Source: Pycnococcus provasolii
Lineage: Eukaryota > Chlorophyta > Pseudoscourfieldiophyceae > Pseudoscourfieldiales > Pycnococcaceae
DNA length: 64,000 bases
NCBI GenBank assembly: GCA_938743325.2
Contig: OW568871.1
Span: 372,001-436,000 of the forward strand
Reading direction: 5' to 3'
In this document: positions 1-8,704 of the stretch, one piece after another
Numbering within the stretch: the first letter of the stretch is position 1
Layout: each line of letters opens with the position of its first letter
The notes under the pieces: generated by a model
Database searches by the model: none
The model's input: the letters and a program-made list of their open reading frames with translations, nothing else
What the model was told of the DNA's origin: nothing
Made by a program: the position numbers and the translations under genes

Positions 1-31
1 CCAAAAATTGGTCCCTCGCATTCTTAGCGAT

Positions 32-72
32 AAAAAACAGCTTCCCTACCGACAAAAAACAGCTTCCCTCCC
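32..72. repeat. 22-bp direct repeat in 5' flank
   Basis: The word AAAAAACAGCTTCCCT occurs twice, 22 bp apart, about 100 bp upstream of the first gene. The rest of positions 1-165 shows no coding signal. The sequence CATTTCACAACGC at about 138 recurs at about 205 inside the signal-peptide codons, so the leader may itself have arisen by a short local duplication. Confidence 0.6.
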
Positions 73-165
73 CCCCCAGCCCCGTACTACCCCGCCTAAA
101 TTCGCCTCGTGTGACGAAAACGTTGGTTTGTCACATTTCACAACGCACAAGAAAAAGCAAACGAC

Positions 166-973
166 ATGGCGTACTCAGCTGTCGCGCTCCTCGCATTCTT
201 TGCCGCATTTCACAACGCCGATGGCGTCCTCGGTGGTGACTCGATGGCGACTGACGAGCCCATGATGATGGCACCCGAACCAGAATTCGATCTTGCGACT
301 TCGCGCTCGCGTGTCAACCAAGATCCGGCGACGCTCTCGCGCCCGGAGCTGCGATTCGGAAACTACCTGCCGCTGCTCGGTCAAAGTGGACGCAAGCTAC
401 TCGAGGAGGCAGCCGCCCCCGCGCCGGAGGCTGGTGAGCTGGATCTTGCGACGGAGCGTGGTCGTTTGGGGGGCCGAACAGGCTACAATTTCGGATCGGG
501 AACGCTTTACACGCAGAACCGCTTCGACAACCGCCGTCATCTTCTGGAGGCGCATGACGACCACGACGACCACGACGACCACGACCACGACCACGACCAC
601 GAGGCGGAGGCGGAGGCGGAAGCGGAGCCTGCTGCTGCTGTCGTCGATGATGAGATGGCGTCGATGATGATGATGATGGCACCCGAGCCAGAATTCGATC
701 TTGCGACGTCGCGCGCGCGTGTCAACCAAGATCCGGCGACGCTCTCGCGCCCGGAGCTGCGATTCGGAAACTACCTGCCGCTGCTCGGTCAAAGTGGACG
801 CAAGCTACTCGAGGAGGCAGCCGCCCCCGCGCCGGAGGCTGGTGAGCTGGATCTTGCGACGGAGCGTGGTCGTTTGGGGGGCCGAACAGGCTACAATTTC
901 GGATCGGGAACGCTTTACACGCAGAACCGCTTCGACAACCGCCGTCATCTTCTGGAGGCGCATGACGACCACG

Positions 974-1007
<34 letters not shown>

Positions 1008-1341
1008 GGCGGAGGCGGAAGCGGAGCCTGCTGCTGCTGTCGTCGATGATGAGATGGCGTCGATGATGATGATGATGGCACCCGAGCCAGAATTCGATCT
1101 TGCGACGTCGCGCTCGCGTGTCAACCAAGATCCGGCGACGCTCTCGCGCCCGGAGCTGCGATTCGGAAACTACCTGCCGCTGCTCGGTCAAAGTGGACGC
1201 AAGCTACTCGAGGAGGCAGCCGCCCCCGCGCCGGAGGCTGGTGAGCTGGATCTTGCGACGGAGCGTGGTCGTTTGGGGGGCCGAACAGGCTTCAATTTCG
1301 GATCGGGAACGCTTTACACGCAGAACCGCTTCGACAACTAA
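166..1341 (+). CDS. secreted protein of three tandem 135-aa repeats, His/Asp-rich
   Basis: The protein has 391 residues. It starts at an ATG followed by a hydrophobic leader (AVALLAFFAAF) that reads as a signal peptide. The mature part is three tandem units starting at residues 36, 172 and 305. Each unit runs APEPEFDLATSR, a Leu/Pro stretch, RKLLEEAAAPAPEAGELDL, a Gly/Arg stretch, FDNRRHLLEAHDDHDDH, then EAEAEA and a Met run. The third unit stops right after FDN, before the RRHLL and His/Asp part. Lengths of 408 and 399 bp differ only in the His/Asp and Glu/Ala tracts. RKLL (three times) and RHLL (twice) fit the RxxL-type sites of site-1 protease, as in plant pectin methylesterase precursors, so processing into small peptides is possible. 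The HD tracts could bind divalent metals. I do not recognise the family; secretion is well supported, function is not. Confidence 0.8.
271..1341 (+). repeat. three tandem coding repeats (408, 399 and 264 bp)
   Basis: Units begin at 271, 679 and 1078, each opening with codons for APEPEFDL. DNA identity between units is near complete outside the GAC/CAC and GAG/GCG tracts, which points to recent unequal exchange or conversion. The last unit is cut short by the stop codon. Confidence 0.9.
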
Positions 1342-1469
1342 GAATATGGGGAGAAAGAGAACAACAATTGAATGTACTGTTGCGCGTGTACACGACGAGT
1401 TGCACTAAGAATTTGGGGAGAAAGAGAACAACAATTGAATGTACTGTTGCGCGTGTACACGAGTTGCGC
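1339..1469 (+). repeat. 67-bp tandem duplication spanning stop codon and 3' UTR
   Basis: A segment starting at the stop codon (TAAGAATATGGGGAGAAAGA) is repeated at 1406 (TAAGAATTTGGGGAGAAAGA) and continues to the word GTACACGAGTTGC. The first copy has an extra ACG before GAGTTGC. The second copy runs directly into the left arm of the inverted repeat that flanks the next gene. Confidence 0.85.
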
Positions 1470-1488
1470 AGTCAATACGTGTATGGCA
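1443..1488 (+). repeat. left arm of inverted repeat flanking the next gene
   Basis: This 46-bp arm includes GTGTACACGAGTTGCGCA. Its reverse complement lies at 2785-2828 with one substitution and a 2-base gap. The arms enclose about 1.3 kb containing the whole of the next gene. Positions 1489-1847 between the arm and that gene hold no supported feature except a TC/CCG-rich leader. Confidence 0.85.
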
Positions 1489-1847
1489 ATAATTTTTGAA
1501 AATCAAACAAACTTTTTTCTACGAGCAACAACACAACAAACACGTAAAACATTTCGCACAAATAAACTCCCAATCCCCAATCAATTGAAGCCGACCGACC
1601 GATCAGGAATCAGGATATTTTTCTCGGGGGATCTCTCGGCAGGTGCGCTTAGAGGAAGCGGTGCGGTTGAGGTTTCGGATCGGTTCGGATCCGAGGATTA
1701 CCCCAGTTCAAAACTCCAATAGAAATCATCCTCGTACGCCCTCCTTTGCCTCTCGCCCGTTCACCCGTTCACCCGGTCACCCCGACCTACTCATCCCACT
1801 CCATCACAATCACAACAAACAAGTGCGTGATCACCACAATTACGACG

Positions 1848-2612
1848 ATGGCGATGAAGACGACGACGACGTTCTCTGCGATACTCGTGCTCCTCCTCGT
1901 GGCACTCTACTACACGCCGCAGCAGGGCGCACTCGCGCAAGAATCTGACACCGCGGCGGTAGCTACTCCTCCAGCAGGTCCTCTCGCTACCTTGATCACG
2001 CAATTCACATCCATGTCGCCCTTCGAGCTAATGAACATGACAATGCAAGCCCTTGTTGTAGCTCCACTTGCGGCTTTCGCACCTACCGCGGAGCAATTTA
2101 ACGCCAGCATCACCGAAACGCTGCGTGCCTTCGCACCTGCCGCGGAGGCTGCCGCGGAGCGCTTTCGCACCGACGCGGAGCGCCTTGGCGCCGAATTCAA
2201 CGATACTTTACGTGCCTTCGCACCTGCCGGGGAGCTCTTTAACGCCAGCATCACCGAAACGCTGCGTGCCTTCGCACCTGCCGCGGAGGCTGCCGCGGAG
2301 CGCTTTCGCACCGACGCGGAGCGCCTTGGCGCCGAATTCAACGATACTTTACGTGCTTTTGCACCCGCCGCCGAAGACTTTGCTCGAGCCTTGAATGAAA
2401 CGGGAGCAACACTTGCGCAGGCTGTTGCACCTGCCGCCGAAGAGTTTCGTCGAGCTGTTGCACCTGCCGCCGAAGAATTTGCTCGATTCGTGAATGAAAC
2501 GGGAGCAAATGTGACTGCAGCATTGGAGGCTGTGGCCCCCAACCGTACTGCCAACACGAATCCAACGCGCAGGAACCTGCTCGACGCTGAGGTGGTTGCT
2601 GCCAACGCGTGA
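1848..2612 (+). CDS. secreted amphipathic-helix repeat protein
   Basis: I start at the ATG at 1848 because it is followed at once by a clear signal peptide (MAMKTTTTFSAILVLLLVAL, ending near ALAQES). The upstream in-frame ATG at 1746 would add a 34-residue non-hydrophobic leader. The protein is 254 aa. It is mostly the helical phrase LRAFAPAAEAAAERFR and its relatives, with a 47-aa unit present twice. It carries several N-glycosylation sequons (NMT, NAS, NDT, NET, NVT, NRT). The C-terminus has TRRNLLDAE, whose RNLL resembles the RKLL/RHLL sites of the preceding gene. The repeat pattern recalls exchangeable lipid-binding helices of apolipoprotein or LEA type, but I recognise no family. It lies inside the 45-bp inverted repeat. 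Confidence 0.75.
   Translation: MAMKTTTTFSAILVLLLVALYYTPQQGALAQESDTAAVATPPAGPLATLITQFTSMSPFELMNMTMQALVVAPLAAFAPTAEQFNASITETLRAFAPAAEAAAERFRTDAERLGAEFNDTLRAFAPAGELFNASITETLRAFAPAAEAAAERFRTDAERLGAEFNDTLRAFAPAAEDFARALNETGATLAQAVAPAAEEFRRAVAPAAEEFARFVNETGANVTAALEAVAPNRTANTNPTRRNLLDAEVVAANA
2097..2378 (+). repeat. 141-bp coding tandem duplication
   Basis: Two units of 141 bp (47 codons) at 2097-2237 and 2238-2378 are almost identical. Each starts with codons for FNASITETLRAFAP. Confidence 0.85.
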
Positions 2613-2784
2613 GGGTGATTGGGTGAACAAACGCTTGAAGAAGGGAAATGGGGAATGGAGATGACGCGGACAATTTCTGTTGCGAGGCTGAACGAACAAT
2701 TGTTGCTAATGTTGTTGTTGCTCAAGTAAAAAAAAAAGTTCGTTTGTTTGGTTTTCCAAAAAAATAGTGCAGCTCACGAAATAC

Positions 2785-2828
2785 TGCCATACACATTGAC
2801 TGCGCAACTCGTGTACACACGCAACAGT
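2785..2828 (-). repeat. right arm of inverted repeat
   Basis: This arm reads TGCGCAACTCGTGTACAC and flanking bases, the reverse complement of 1443-1488. It lies about 170 bp past the stop of the enclosed gene. The rest of 2613-2901 is a T-rich intergenic stretch between a plus-strand and a minus-strand gene. Confidence 0.85.
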
Positions 2829-2901
2829 AAAAGAAGTGTCTTTTAAAATACAAAAAATGTTACTCTGGGCTTGATGATTTCTTCTACATTTGGATTACCA
2901 A

Positions 2902-4509
2902 TCAATATTGTTGTTGTACATGATGATGTTTTTGCTGCATGCGGCGTGCATCCGCCAAACCTTTTCTAGCACGTGACGAAACGTCCACAATCTTCCTTCG
3001 AGCTGCAATGAGTGCACCGCGCAGCCGATCCGCCTCCTTGCGTGCATTGTGCTTCCGCGACTCGCCTGAAACCGTTGTCGCAGATCCTCCCTCCTCGCCT
3101 CTCTTGAGATCGTCGAGAACACGCGCAAGCCTGTGAGCACGCGTTCGCATCTCACTCTCCGCCTTCTCAGCTTCAGACAGAGCTCGTCCCTTAGCGGCCA
3201 TGGCATTTGCCGCACGCTCCGCCGTGGGGCTTAGCGATAGCGCAAGCCTTGCGCGCAAGTCCGCGCTTCTTGCCGCCGTTTCCGCAGCCACGCGTGCGGC
3301 GTACTCCGCCGCCGATCGACTATGATCTGCATGGTCCTCGACGACGCCCCTCACGCGATCATCATGTGACACTGAGGATGTCGTGGACACGGGCACAGCT
3401 GCCGCCGCCGCCGCCGCCGCCTCGCGCCTTTTCTCCTCCGCCTCGCGCCTTTTCTCCTCCGCCTCGCGCCTTCGCGCCTCTCGCCGTGCAGTCATCCTCT
3501 CGGCGAAGTTGTCACTCCACCTCTCCACATCCCCTCGCATGTCAGACACGGTGCCAGCGGTGTGCTCACGCGCCGCGCGCACGTCTGAGATCGCGTCGGC
3601 GGTCGTCTGGCGCGCTTCTTCCACCACCCCTCTCATGTGCGACTCGGAGTTGGCAGCCAAGCTTGCAGACATGGTCGCAATGTCGTCCATCTCGCCTCGC
3701 AAACGCTGCTGAAAGGCATGCGTCGACTCCACGTGTGTCGCGTGTCGCCTGCGCTCCGATGCCAGCGCCGCGCCCAGCTCGTCCGCCTCTGCGCGCGTGC
3801 GTGCTAGCGCCAGAGACGTTCGCTCGAGCTCTTCTTGCAAGGTTGCGACCTTGGTCTCATACTCCGCCTGCTGCTTTCGCATGGCAAGCTGCAGACGCTC
3901 GAGCTGTGCCATGCTTGCCGGCGAAGTTGCTTGCGACTGAAGTGCAGCCTTGCGCTCTCTCGCCGCAGCCGCCGCTTCCATCTGCAGCGAGGTAACAAGC
4001 TCCTCAAGCCGCGCAACCTCTGCAGCCTGCACGCGGGTAGCTTCCCTTGACTCCGCGAGCTCTCGGTGCAGCCTTGCTACGTCGCGGTTATGCATGACCT
4101 GCGCCTGACTTGTCATTCTCAGGGCGCCCGCCTCGCGTGCAGCCACGGCTCGCTCGCGCGCGACGAGGCGTGCGTACCGCTCGTCCGACTCCCCCTGCTG
4201 CGGTAACTGCGAGTCGGTCGCCCAGCCAGCCCATCGCGTTGGTGGCACCGCGTGTTCGCCACCGCTGGTCCCTGCCGTATGCGACGTTCGTCCCGACGGC
4301 GGCAAGCCTTGGTCCGCCGCGGGGGCTGACCGCAGGTTGCGACTTTCCGTCGCAGCAGGCGCCTGCGTCAACGACTGTGTCGCAGCTCGTCGTGTGGGCA
4401 CGATGCCACCTGGTCGCGCCGCGGGGCGCGAGCTCATCACGCGTGGGAGCGTCTGTCTGTCGCCATTCGTCCACGCGTTTGCAGGGCGCGCGTCTGAAGT
4501 TGGCGCCAT
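2902..4509 (-). CDS. Ala/Arg/Glu-rich coiled-coil protein
   Basis: The protein has 535 aa from the ATG at 4509 (MAPTSDARPAN). The frame stays open upstream to 5154, but that part reads through the 3' flank of the ATP synthase gene and looks non-coding; an ATG at 4842 is the only other plausible start. Residues 1-115 are Pro/Thr/Ala-rich and disordered. From about residue 120 to the end the sequence is nearly continuous heptad-like helix, for example VARLEELVTSLQMEAAAAA. A charged block with two copies of REAEEKRREA is followed by an Ala run. The C-terminus is basic with a His/Gln tail (QQKHHHVQQQY). There is no signal peptide or membrane segment. It could be cytoskeletal or a scaffold; I do not recognise it. 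Confidence 0.65.
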   Translation of the reverse strand: MAPTSDARPANAWTNGDRQTLPRVMSSRPAARPGGIVPTRRAATQSLTQAPAATESRNLRSAPAADQGLPPSGRTSHTAGTSGGEHAVPPTRWAGWATDSQLPQQGESDERYARLVARERAVAAREAGALRMTSQAQVMHNRDVARLHRELAESREATRVQAAEVARLEELVTSLQMEAAAAARERKAALQSQATSPASMAQLERLQLAMRKQQAEYETKVATLQEELERTSLALARTRAEADELGAALASERRRHATHVESTHAFQQRLRGEMDDIATMSASLAANSESHMRGVVEEARQTTADAISDVRAAREHTAGTVSDMRGDVERWSDNFAERMTARREARRREAEEKRREAEEKRREAAAAAAAAVPVSTTSSVSHDDRVRGVVEDHADHSRSAAEYAARVAAETAARSADLRARLALSLSPTAERAANAMAAKGRALSEAEKAESEMRTRAHRLARVLDDLKRGEEGGSATTVSGESRKHNARKEADRLRGALIAARRKIVDVSSRARKGLADARRMQQKHHHVQQQY

Positions 4510-5160
4510 GTCGGCACGTGCGCGCAAGCTGTCGTTCTTCTTGAGCGCGCCTAAAGTTACCGCCCGACGGAACGGAGCTTTCGCGTTTCGACGGCCGGCG
4601 TCGTGGGGTCGTCGAAATCGAGGGGCGCAGTGGCAAAGTTGACCACCGCCGGGTGCGTTGCGGTTCGATGTGACGACACCGAGCAGGTCGGGACGGGACG
4701 GATCGCGTCGGAGCGTCCTCCCTCCGGTGGCCGATGCGCGACCGAGAGGGTGGTCAACACAACACAGCACCACATCACCACGTCGCCGGCCTCCGCGTCC
4801 GCTCGACTGCACGAGAGGAGACTTGACCAGCACCTCCTGCATAACCACCCGCAGGCCGCAGGGGGGGTGCGAAAACGGAAAGCGATGGCGTTGGTGCGAC
4901 GAAAGGGACGACGACAACGACTTCAAGCGCAAGCGGAGCTCTCGCGACGCCAGTGATTCGCGCACTAACGTAACAGAACCTTCGAAACCACTATAGTTAG
5001 CGACACGTACATACGCGCTGTGAATAGCGCCATTGAGGTGTGAGAGGTGAATTGGACGAAGTAAACCCCATTCCATTACTGAATGAGCAAATCCAGCTTT
5101 CACGTTTTCAAAGATAGCTTGTTCAGTGTGCGCTGAGGAGCTGTACGACAACATAGACCT
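4510..5160. other. 650-bp intergenic stretch
   Basis: This GC-rich sequence between the coiled-coil gene and the ATP synthase delta gene is open in several frames by composition, but I see no protein-like translation. It contains the promoter of the coiled-coil gene and, near its upper end, the 38-bp repeat at 5051-5088. Confidence 0.5.
5051..5088 (-). repeat. 38-bp dispersed repeat, copy 1 (3' flank of ATP synthase delta)
   Basis: In gene orientation it begins GCTCATTCAGTAATGG. It matches the copy at 27275-27312 at 36 of 38 positions and shares its first 16 bases with 33323-33338. It lies about 70 bp past the stop codon. Confidence 0.8.
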
Positions 5161-5956
5161 TTACGTGGTCTTCTCCAGAGCACTTTGCATGGCAGAGTAC
5201 ACCTCCACGCCAACCTGTGCGACCGCGCGCTCGTAGTCGTCATTCGCGGTGGAAGCCTTAGACTGGTACTCCGCGAGACCTTGCTTCACCATCTCCGGGT
5301 CGAGGTCTTCAAGCAAGACGCACTCTACGTATTAGAGTTTTAGTTCAGAGAGATATGCACGTTTGTTTGTGTGTGTGTGTGTGTGATGTTCGTACAGCGT
5401 GAGTTTTTTGAAACAATCACAAGAAAAGAAAGCAAAAAGACAAAAAAAAAAAGAGGTATTGAGACGTACCCTGCGCCACGACGTCCGCCTGTCCATTAGC
5501 GTGCACGAACGCGAATCCGCCGTTAATAAAGTAGTTTGTAACGTCAGTGTCCCGCGTCTTGTGCACCTGCAGCACGCCCGGCTTGAGCTGCGCCACCGTG
5601 GGGACGTGGCCCGGAAGCACGCCAAAGTCGCCGGTGGAAGCCGGCGCGAGCACCATGTCCACTTCCTCGCGACTGTACACCGCCTGGTGCGGGAGCTGCA
5701 GGCTGAACGTGACCTTTTCCGGTATGGGCAGCGGCGTTCCGTCCTCGGCCGTGGCTGCTGGCGCGTTTCCGTAGTCTCCCTGGAAGGTGGGCGGGTCGAG
5801 TCCGCTGGGCGCCACATCCATGAATTTGGGCAGGTATGCCTTGCTTCCCACGGATGCCTCGGAGCCCTCAGCGAATAAGTTTGCTGCCGAGGTGCGCATT
5901 GCTCGCTGGTGTGGTAAGGTAGCTGCCCCTATGCGCCTGAGCATGGTACCCAGCAT
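5161..5956 (-). CDS. ATP5F1D: mitochondrial F1-ATP synthase delta subunit
   Basis: This is the central-stalk subunit of the F1 motor (bacterial epsilon homologue). Exon 1 is 5956-5470 and exon 2 is 5324-5161, giving 216 aa. The intron has a GTACGT donor and a TACGTAG acceptor. The join reads VVAQ-ECVLLEDLDPEMVKQG, which is the expected transition into the C-terminal two-helix hairpin (LAEYQSKASTANDDYERAVAQ). The N-terminus MLGTMLRRIGAATLPHQRAMR is a mitochondrial targeting sequence. The beta-sandwich follows with KVTFSLQLPHQAVYSREEVD, GDFGVLPGHVPTVAQLKPG and FAFVHANGQADVVAQ. The gene shares a 270-bp divergent promoter with ELP3. Identification is secure; the splice sites are read by eye. Confidence 0.93.
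5325..5469 (-). other. intron of ATP synthase delta gene
   Basis: The 145-bp intron is in phase 1. Donor is G|GTACGTCTC and acceptor is TACGTAG|AGTGCG. A CTAAT branch-point candidate is only about 8 nt from the acceptor. The interior has T- and CA-rich runs. Confidence 0.85.
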
Positions 5957-6227
5957 GGCGACGCCTGGAAGACGGAGGGAGTGAAAACCCTCGCACGCTC
6001 TCGCACGCACGCGAGAAGAGGAGAGGAGAACCCGCGGGGGACGAATACGAGCCCGAGGCGAGGCGGCCGAACCGGGGTCCCCTCCCTGCACTCCTCCTCC
6101 TGCCACCTGATGACCTGAGGGCCCGGGCATTGAAGAGGGCCCTTCCTACCCTAACCCCCAACTCCATCCCCGGAAGTTAAGTTAGGGGTTCCCCGCTGTC
6201 TTCCCTTTTGTGGGCTCACTCCTTTCC
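5957..6227. promoter_or_regulatory. divergent promoter of ATP synthase delta and ELP3
   Basis: The 271-bp region contains CCTACCCTAACCCCCAACTC at about 6147 and TTAGGGGTTCCCC at 6182-6194, a telomere-like word joined to GGTTCCCC. The same joined motif recurs upstream of the genes at 19423 and 31403. It lies about 35 bp before the ELP3 start. Confidence 0.5.
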
Positions 6228-8630
6228 ATGTCTGCGCCGCCGCCGCCGCCGCCTGCGGTGCACCACGCGCGCCCGAGGTTCACGCGCGACCCCGCGCTCT
6301 TCGCCGTCACCAACGGGCAGTGCGCCGAGCAGTGCGACGAAATATACCACTACACGGACCTCGAGGACATATTCAGGCACTGGGACACGCTCATACCGGA
6401 AGACCAGCTCGCGTTCTTCCAGGAAATGGTCACATTCCTGCACAACCTCAAGAAACAGTACACGTGCGAGGCGGACCTCACGTCGGCGATGATCGTCATG
6501 CGCAAAAAGTTCAAATCAATACCCAAAAAGTCACAGCTGCTGTACGCGTACAACACGCTCGTCGCGTCCACGCCGAACTTTCAGCAGCGTTCCGACCTGC
6601 TTGCGCACCTCACAAAAAAGGCTTCCAAGTCCAACTCCGGCGTGCTTGTGATCACCGTGCTGACAAGCCCCACGCCGACGCTCAGCGACGGCACGAAGCA
6701 GAGGTTCTCGTGCGCGTGGAACTGCTACTACTGCCCGAACGAGCCGGGGCAGCCGCGCAGCTATCTGCACGACGAGCCTGCGGTGATGCGAGCGAACGCC
6801 AACGGCTTCGACCCCGTGATGCAGTTCCACGACCGTGCGGGCACGCTTGCGTACAACGGACATCCGGTGGACAAAATCGAGATCCTCATTCTCGGTGGCA
6901 CGTGGTGCAGCTATCCGCGTCAGTACCAGGAGGAGTTTGTTCGTGACCTGTTCTTCTCGGCCAACACGTTCTACGAGCGGCAGAAGCGGCCACGACACAG
7001 CCTTGCGGAGGAAATCGCGCTCAACGAGAAGGCAGCATGCAAGATCATCGGCGTGACGCTCGAGACGAGGCCTGACACCATCGACGCGGAGGAAATACGG
7101 CGCTTCCGCATGCTCGGATGCACGCGCGTGCAGCTGGGGATCCAGCACACCGACGACGCGGTGCTGACGCGAGTCAACCGAGGACATACGACGGACCACA
7201 GCCGAACAGCCATACGAAGACTCAAGGATGCGGGCTTCAAGGTGGACGTGCACCTCATGCCTTGCTTGCCAGGTGCAGACCCGTCGGCTGACATGGCGAT
7301 GTTCGACGACGTGCTGTACGACCACACGCTGAGCGCGGACCAGTGGAAGATCTACCCATGCGAGATTACGCCGTGGACGGTGATCGAAAAGTGGTACAAG
7401 GAGGGGACGTACAAGCCGTACGGTGCGGACCAGCTCATGCATGTGCTCCGATACGTGCTGCGGCGCGTTCACCCTTGGATTCGCCTCAACCGCGTCATCC
7501 GCGACATCCCCACGCAGTACATTCTCGGTGGTTGTGTCACGTCGCCAAACATGAGGCAGGACGTCGATGCGGTGATGCGCAAGGCGGGGGAGTTCTGCAA
7601 CGACATACGAAGCCGCGAAGTGCTCGACGACGCCGAGGCGAGTTCGACGAGCGAGCTTGTGGAAAGGCGCCACGTCGCAAGCCACCGCGTGGAGTACTTT
7701 CTCAGCTTCGAGACGCCGAGCCGCGACAAAATTGCAGGCTTCCTGAGGCTGCGCCTGCCTGACACGGAGCCGCCGGAACGCGGCGACGAGAACGGTGACG
7801 ACGTAGCATCAAAATTTCCCGACGAAGGAAACGTGCAACCCTTCCCCGAGCTGAAGGGCTGTGCTTTGATCCGTGAGTTGCACGTCTACGGACCGCTTGT
7901 TACCGCGCTGTTCCCGGGCGAGGAGGCTGCAAAATCGTCGAGCGCGATGGCACTCGCGAGGGCGACGAGCGCGGCAATTGCGGCAGGTGCTACTTCGGTC
8001 TGGAGTGACGGACGTTCCTTTCGCAGTGCCTGGATTGACCGCAGCAGACAAAATAAGCCGCCCGCAGACGCCGCCGCGGCTGCGGCGGTGGCAGCGGCGG
8101 CGGTGGCAGCGGCGCCTGAGGCGGCAATGCCTCCTGTCGCGGCCGCGGCGGCACCTGAGGCGGCAATGCCTCCTGTCGCGGCCGCGGCGGCAGCGGCGGC
8201 GGGGAGGTCACAAGCCCCGCTAACAAAGAGCCAACGCCGAAAGGAGCGACGTCTGCAAGGTCAGGCGTCGCCTTCGCCTTCTCCACCGCCACGTCGCTCG
8301 CGTGCGAAGAACACGGAGTCTCAGCCTCGTGAGGCTGCACAGCATCGTGGGATTGGTCGAAGGCTGATGGATCGTGCAGAGAAGCTTGCGAAAATGCACG
8401 GCTACCGTAAGATCGCGGTCATCTCTGGCGTGGGCGCGCGGCACTACTACCGCCGCCTCGGTTATCACGACGACGGCGGCGAGGGACAGTACCTTGTGAA
8501 GTATCTAGACGACACGCGCAACACGTGGTGTTCGTGGTTTTTTCAGCTGCTACAAATCGCACTGGGTTTTGTGCTCGCACTCGTAGCATTTCGACTGCGC
8601 GACCTTTTTGTTGTACCTTCAGTACCTTGA
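6228..8630 (+). CDS. ELP3: Elongator subunit 3 (radical SAM / acetyltransferase) with C-terminal membrane anchor
   Basis: The 800-aa protein starts at the ATG at 6228 (MSAPPPP); the upstream in-frame codon is GTG. Elp3 makes the cm5U-type modification of tRNA wobble uridine. The radical SAM domain covers roughly residues 120-460. Its cluster cysteines are in FSCAWNCYYCPNEPG (C162, C166, C169), a CxxxCxxC form unlike the longer canonical Elp3 spacing, followed by ILILGGTWCSYP. The GNAT domain starts near 544 (GCALIRELHVYG) and ends with AAQHRGIGRRLMDRAEKLA and ARHYYRRLGY. An Ala/Pro insertion (about 610-700, including two 39-bp repeats at 8115-8192) splits it. Residues 770-792 (WFFQLLQIALGFVLALVAF) form a transmembrane segment close to the C-terminus, as in tail-anchored Elp3 of Toxoplasma. 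A TGTAA word follows the stop by 3 nt. Confidence 0.93.
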   Translation: MSAPPPPPPAVHHARPRFTRDPALFAVTNGQCAEQCDEIYHYTDLEDIFRHWDTLIPEDQLAFFQEMVTFLHNLKKQYTCEADLTSAMIVMRKKFKSIPKKSQLLYAYNTLVASTPNFQQRSDLLAHLTKKASKSNSGVLVITVLTSPTPTLSDGTKQRFSCAWNCYYCPNEPGQPRSYLHDEPAVMRANANGFDPVMQFHDRAGTLAYNGHPVDKIEILILGGTWCSYPRQYQEEFVRDLFFSANTFYERQKRPRHSLAEEIALNEKAACKIIGVTLETRPDTIDAEEIRRFRMLGCTRVQLGIQHTDDAVLTRVNRGHTTDHSRTAIRRLKDAGFKVDVHLMPCLPGADPSADMAMFDDVLYDHTLSADQWKIYPCEITPWTVIEKWYKEGTYKPYGADQLMHVLRYVLRRVHPWIRLNRVIRDIPTQYILGGCVTSPNMRQDVDAVMRKAGEFCNDIRSREVLDDAEASSTSELVERRHVASHRVEYFLSFETPSRDKIAGFLRLRLPDTEPPERGDENGDDVASKFPDEGNVQPFPELKGCALIRELHVYGPLVTALFPGEEAAKSSSAMALARATSAAIAAGATSVWSDGRSFRSAWIDRSRQNKPPADAAAAAAVAAAAVAAAPEAAMPPVAAAAAPEAAMPPVAAAAAAAAGRSQAPLTKSQRRKERRLQGQASPSPSPPPRRSRAKNTESQPREAAQHRGIGRRLMDRAEKLAKMHGYRKIAVISGVGARHYYRRLGYHDDGGEGQYLVKYLDDTRNTWCSWFFQLLQIALGFVLALVAFRLRDLFVVPSVP

Positions 8631-8704
8631 GTTGTAATAAGAATTTGTACTAACTATTGACGTCGTTTACAGCAAAGGTTTATACTTTATCATGTACAGA
8701 GCGT

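Noticed and set aside
2902-5154. Full 750-codon minus-strand ORF as one protein
   Set aside because: Its first 215 codons cross the ATP synthase 3' flank and a dispersed repeat, and read as non-coding. The start at 4509 is preferred.
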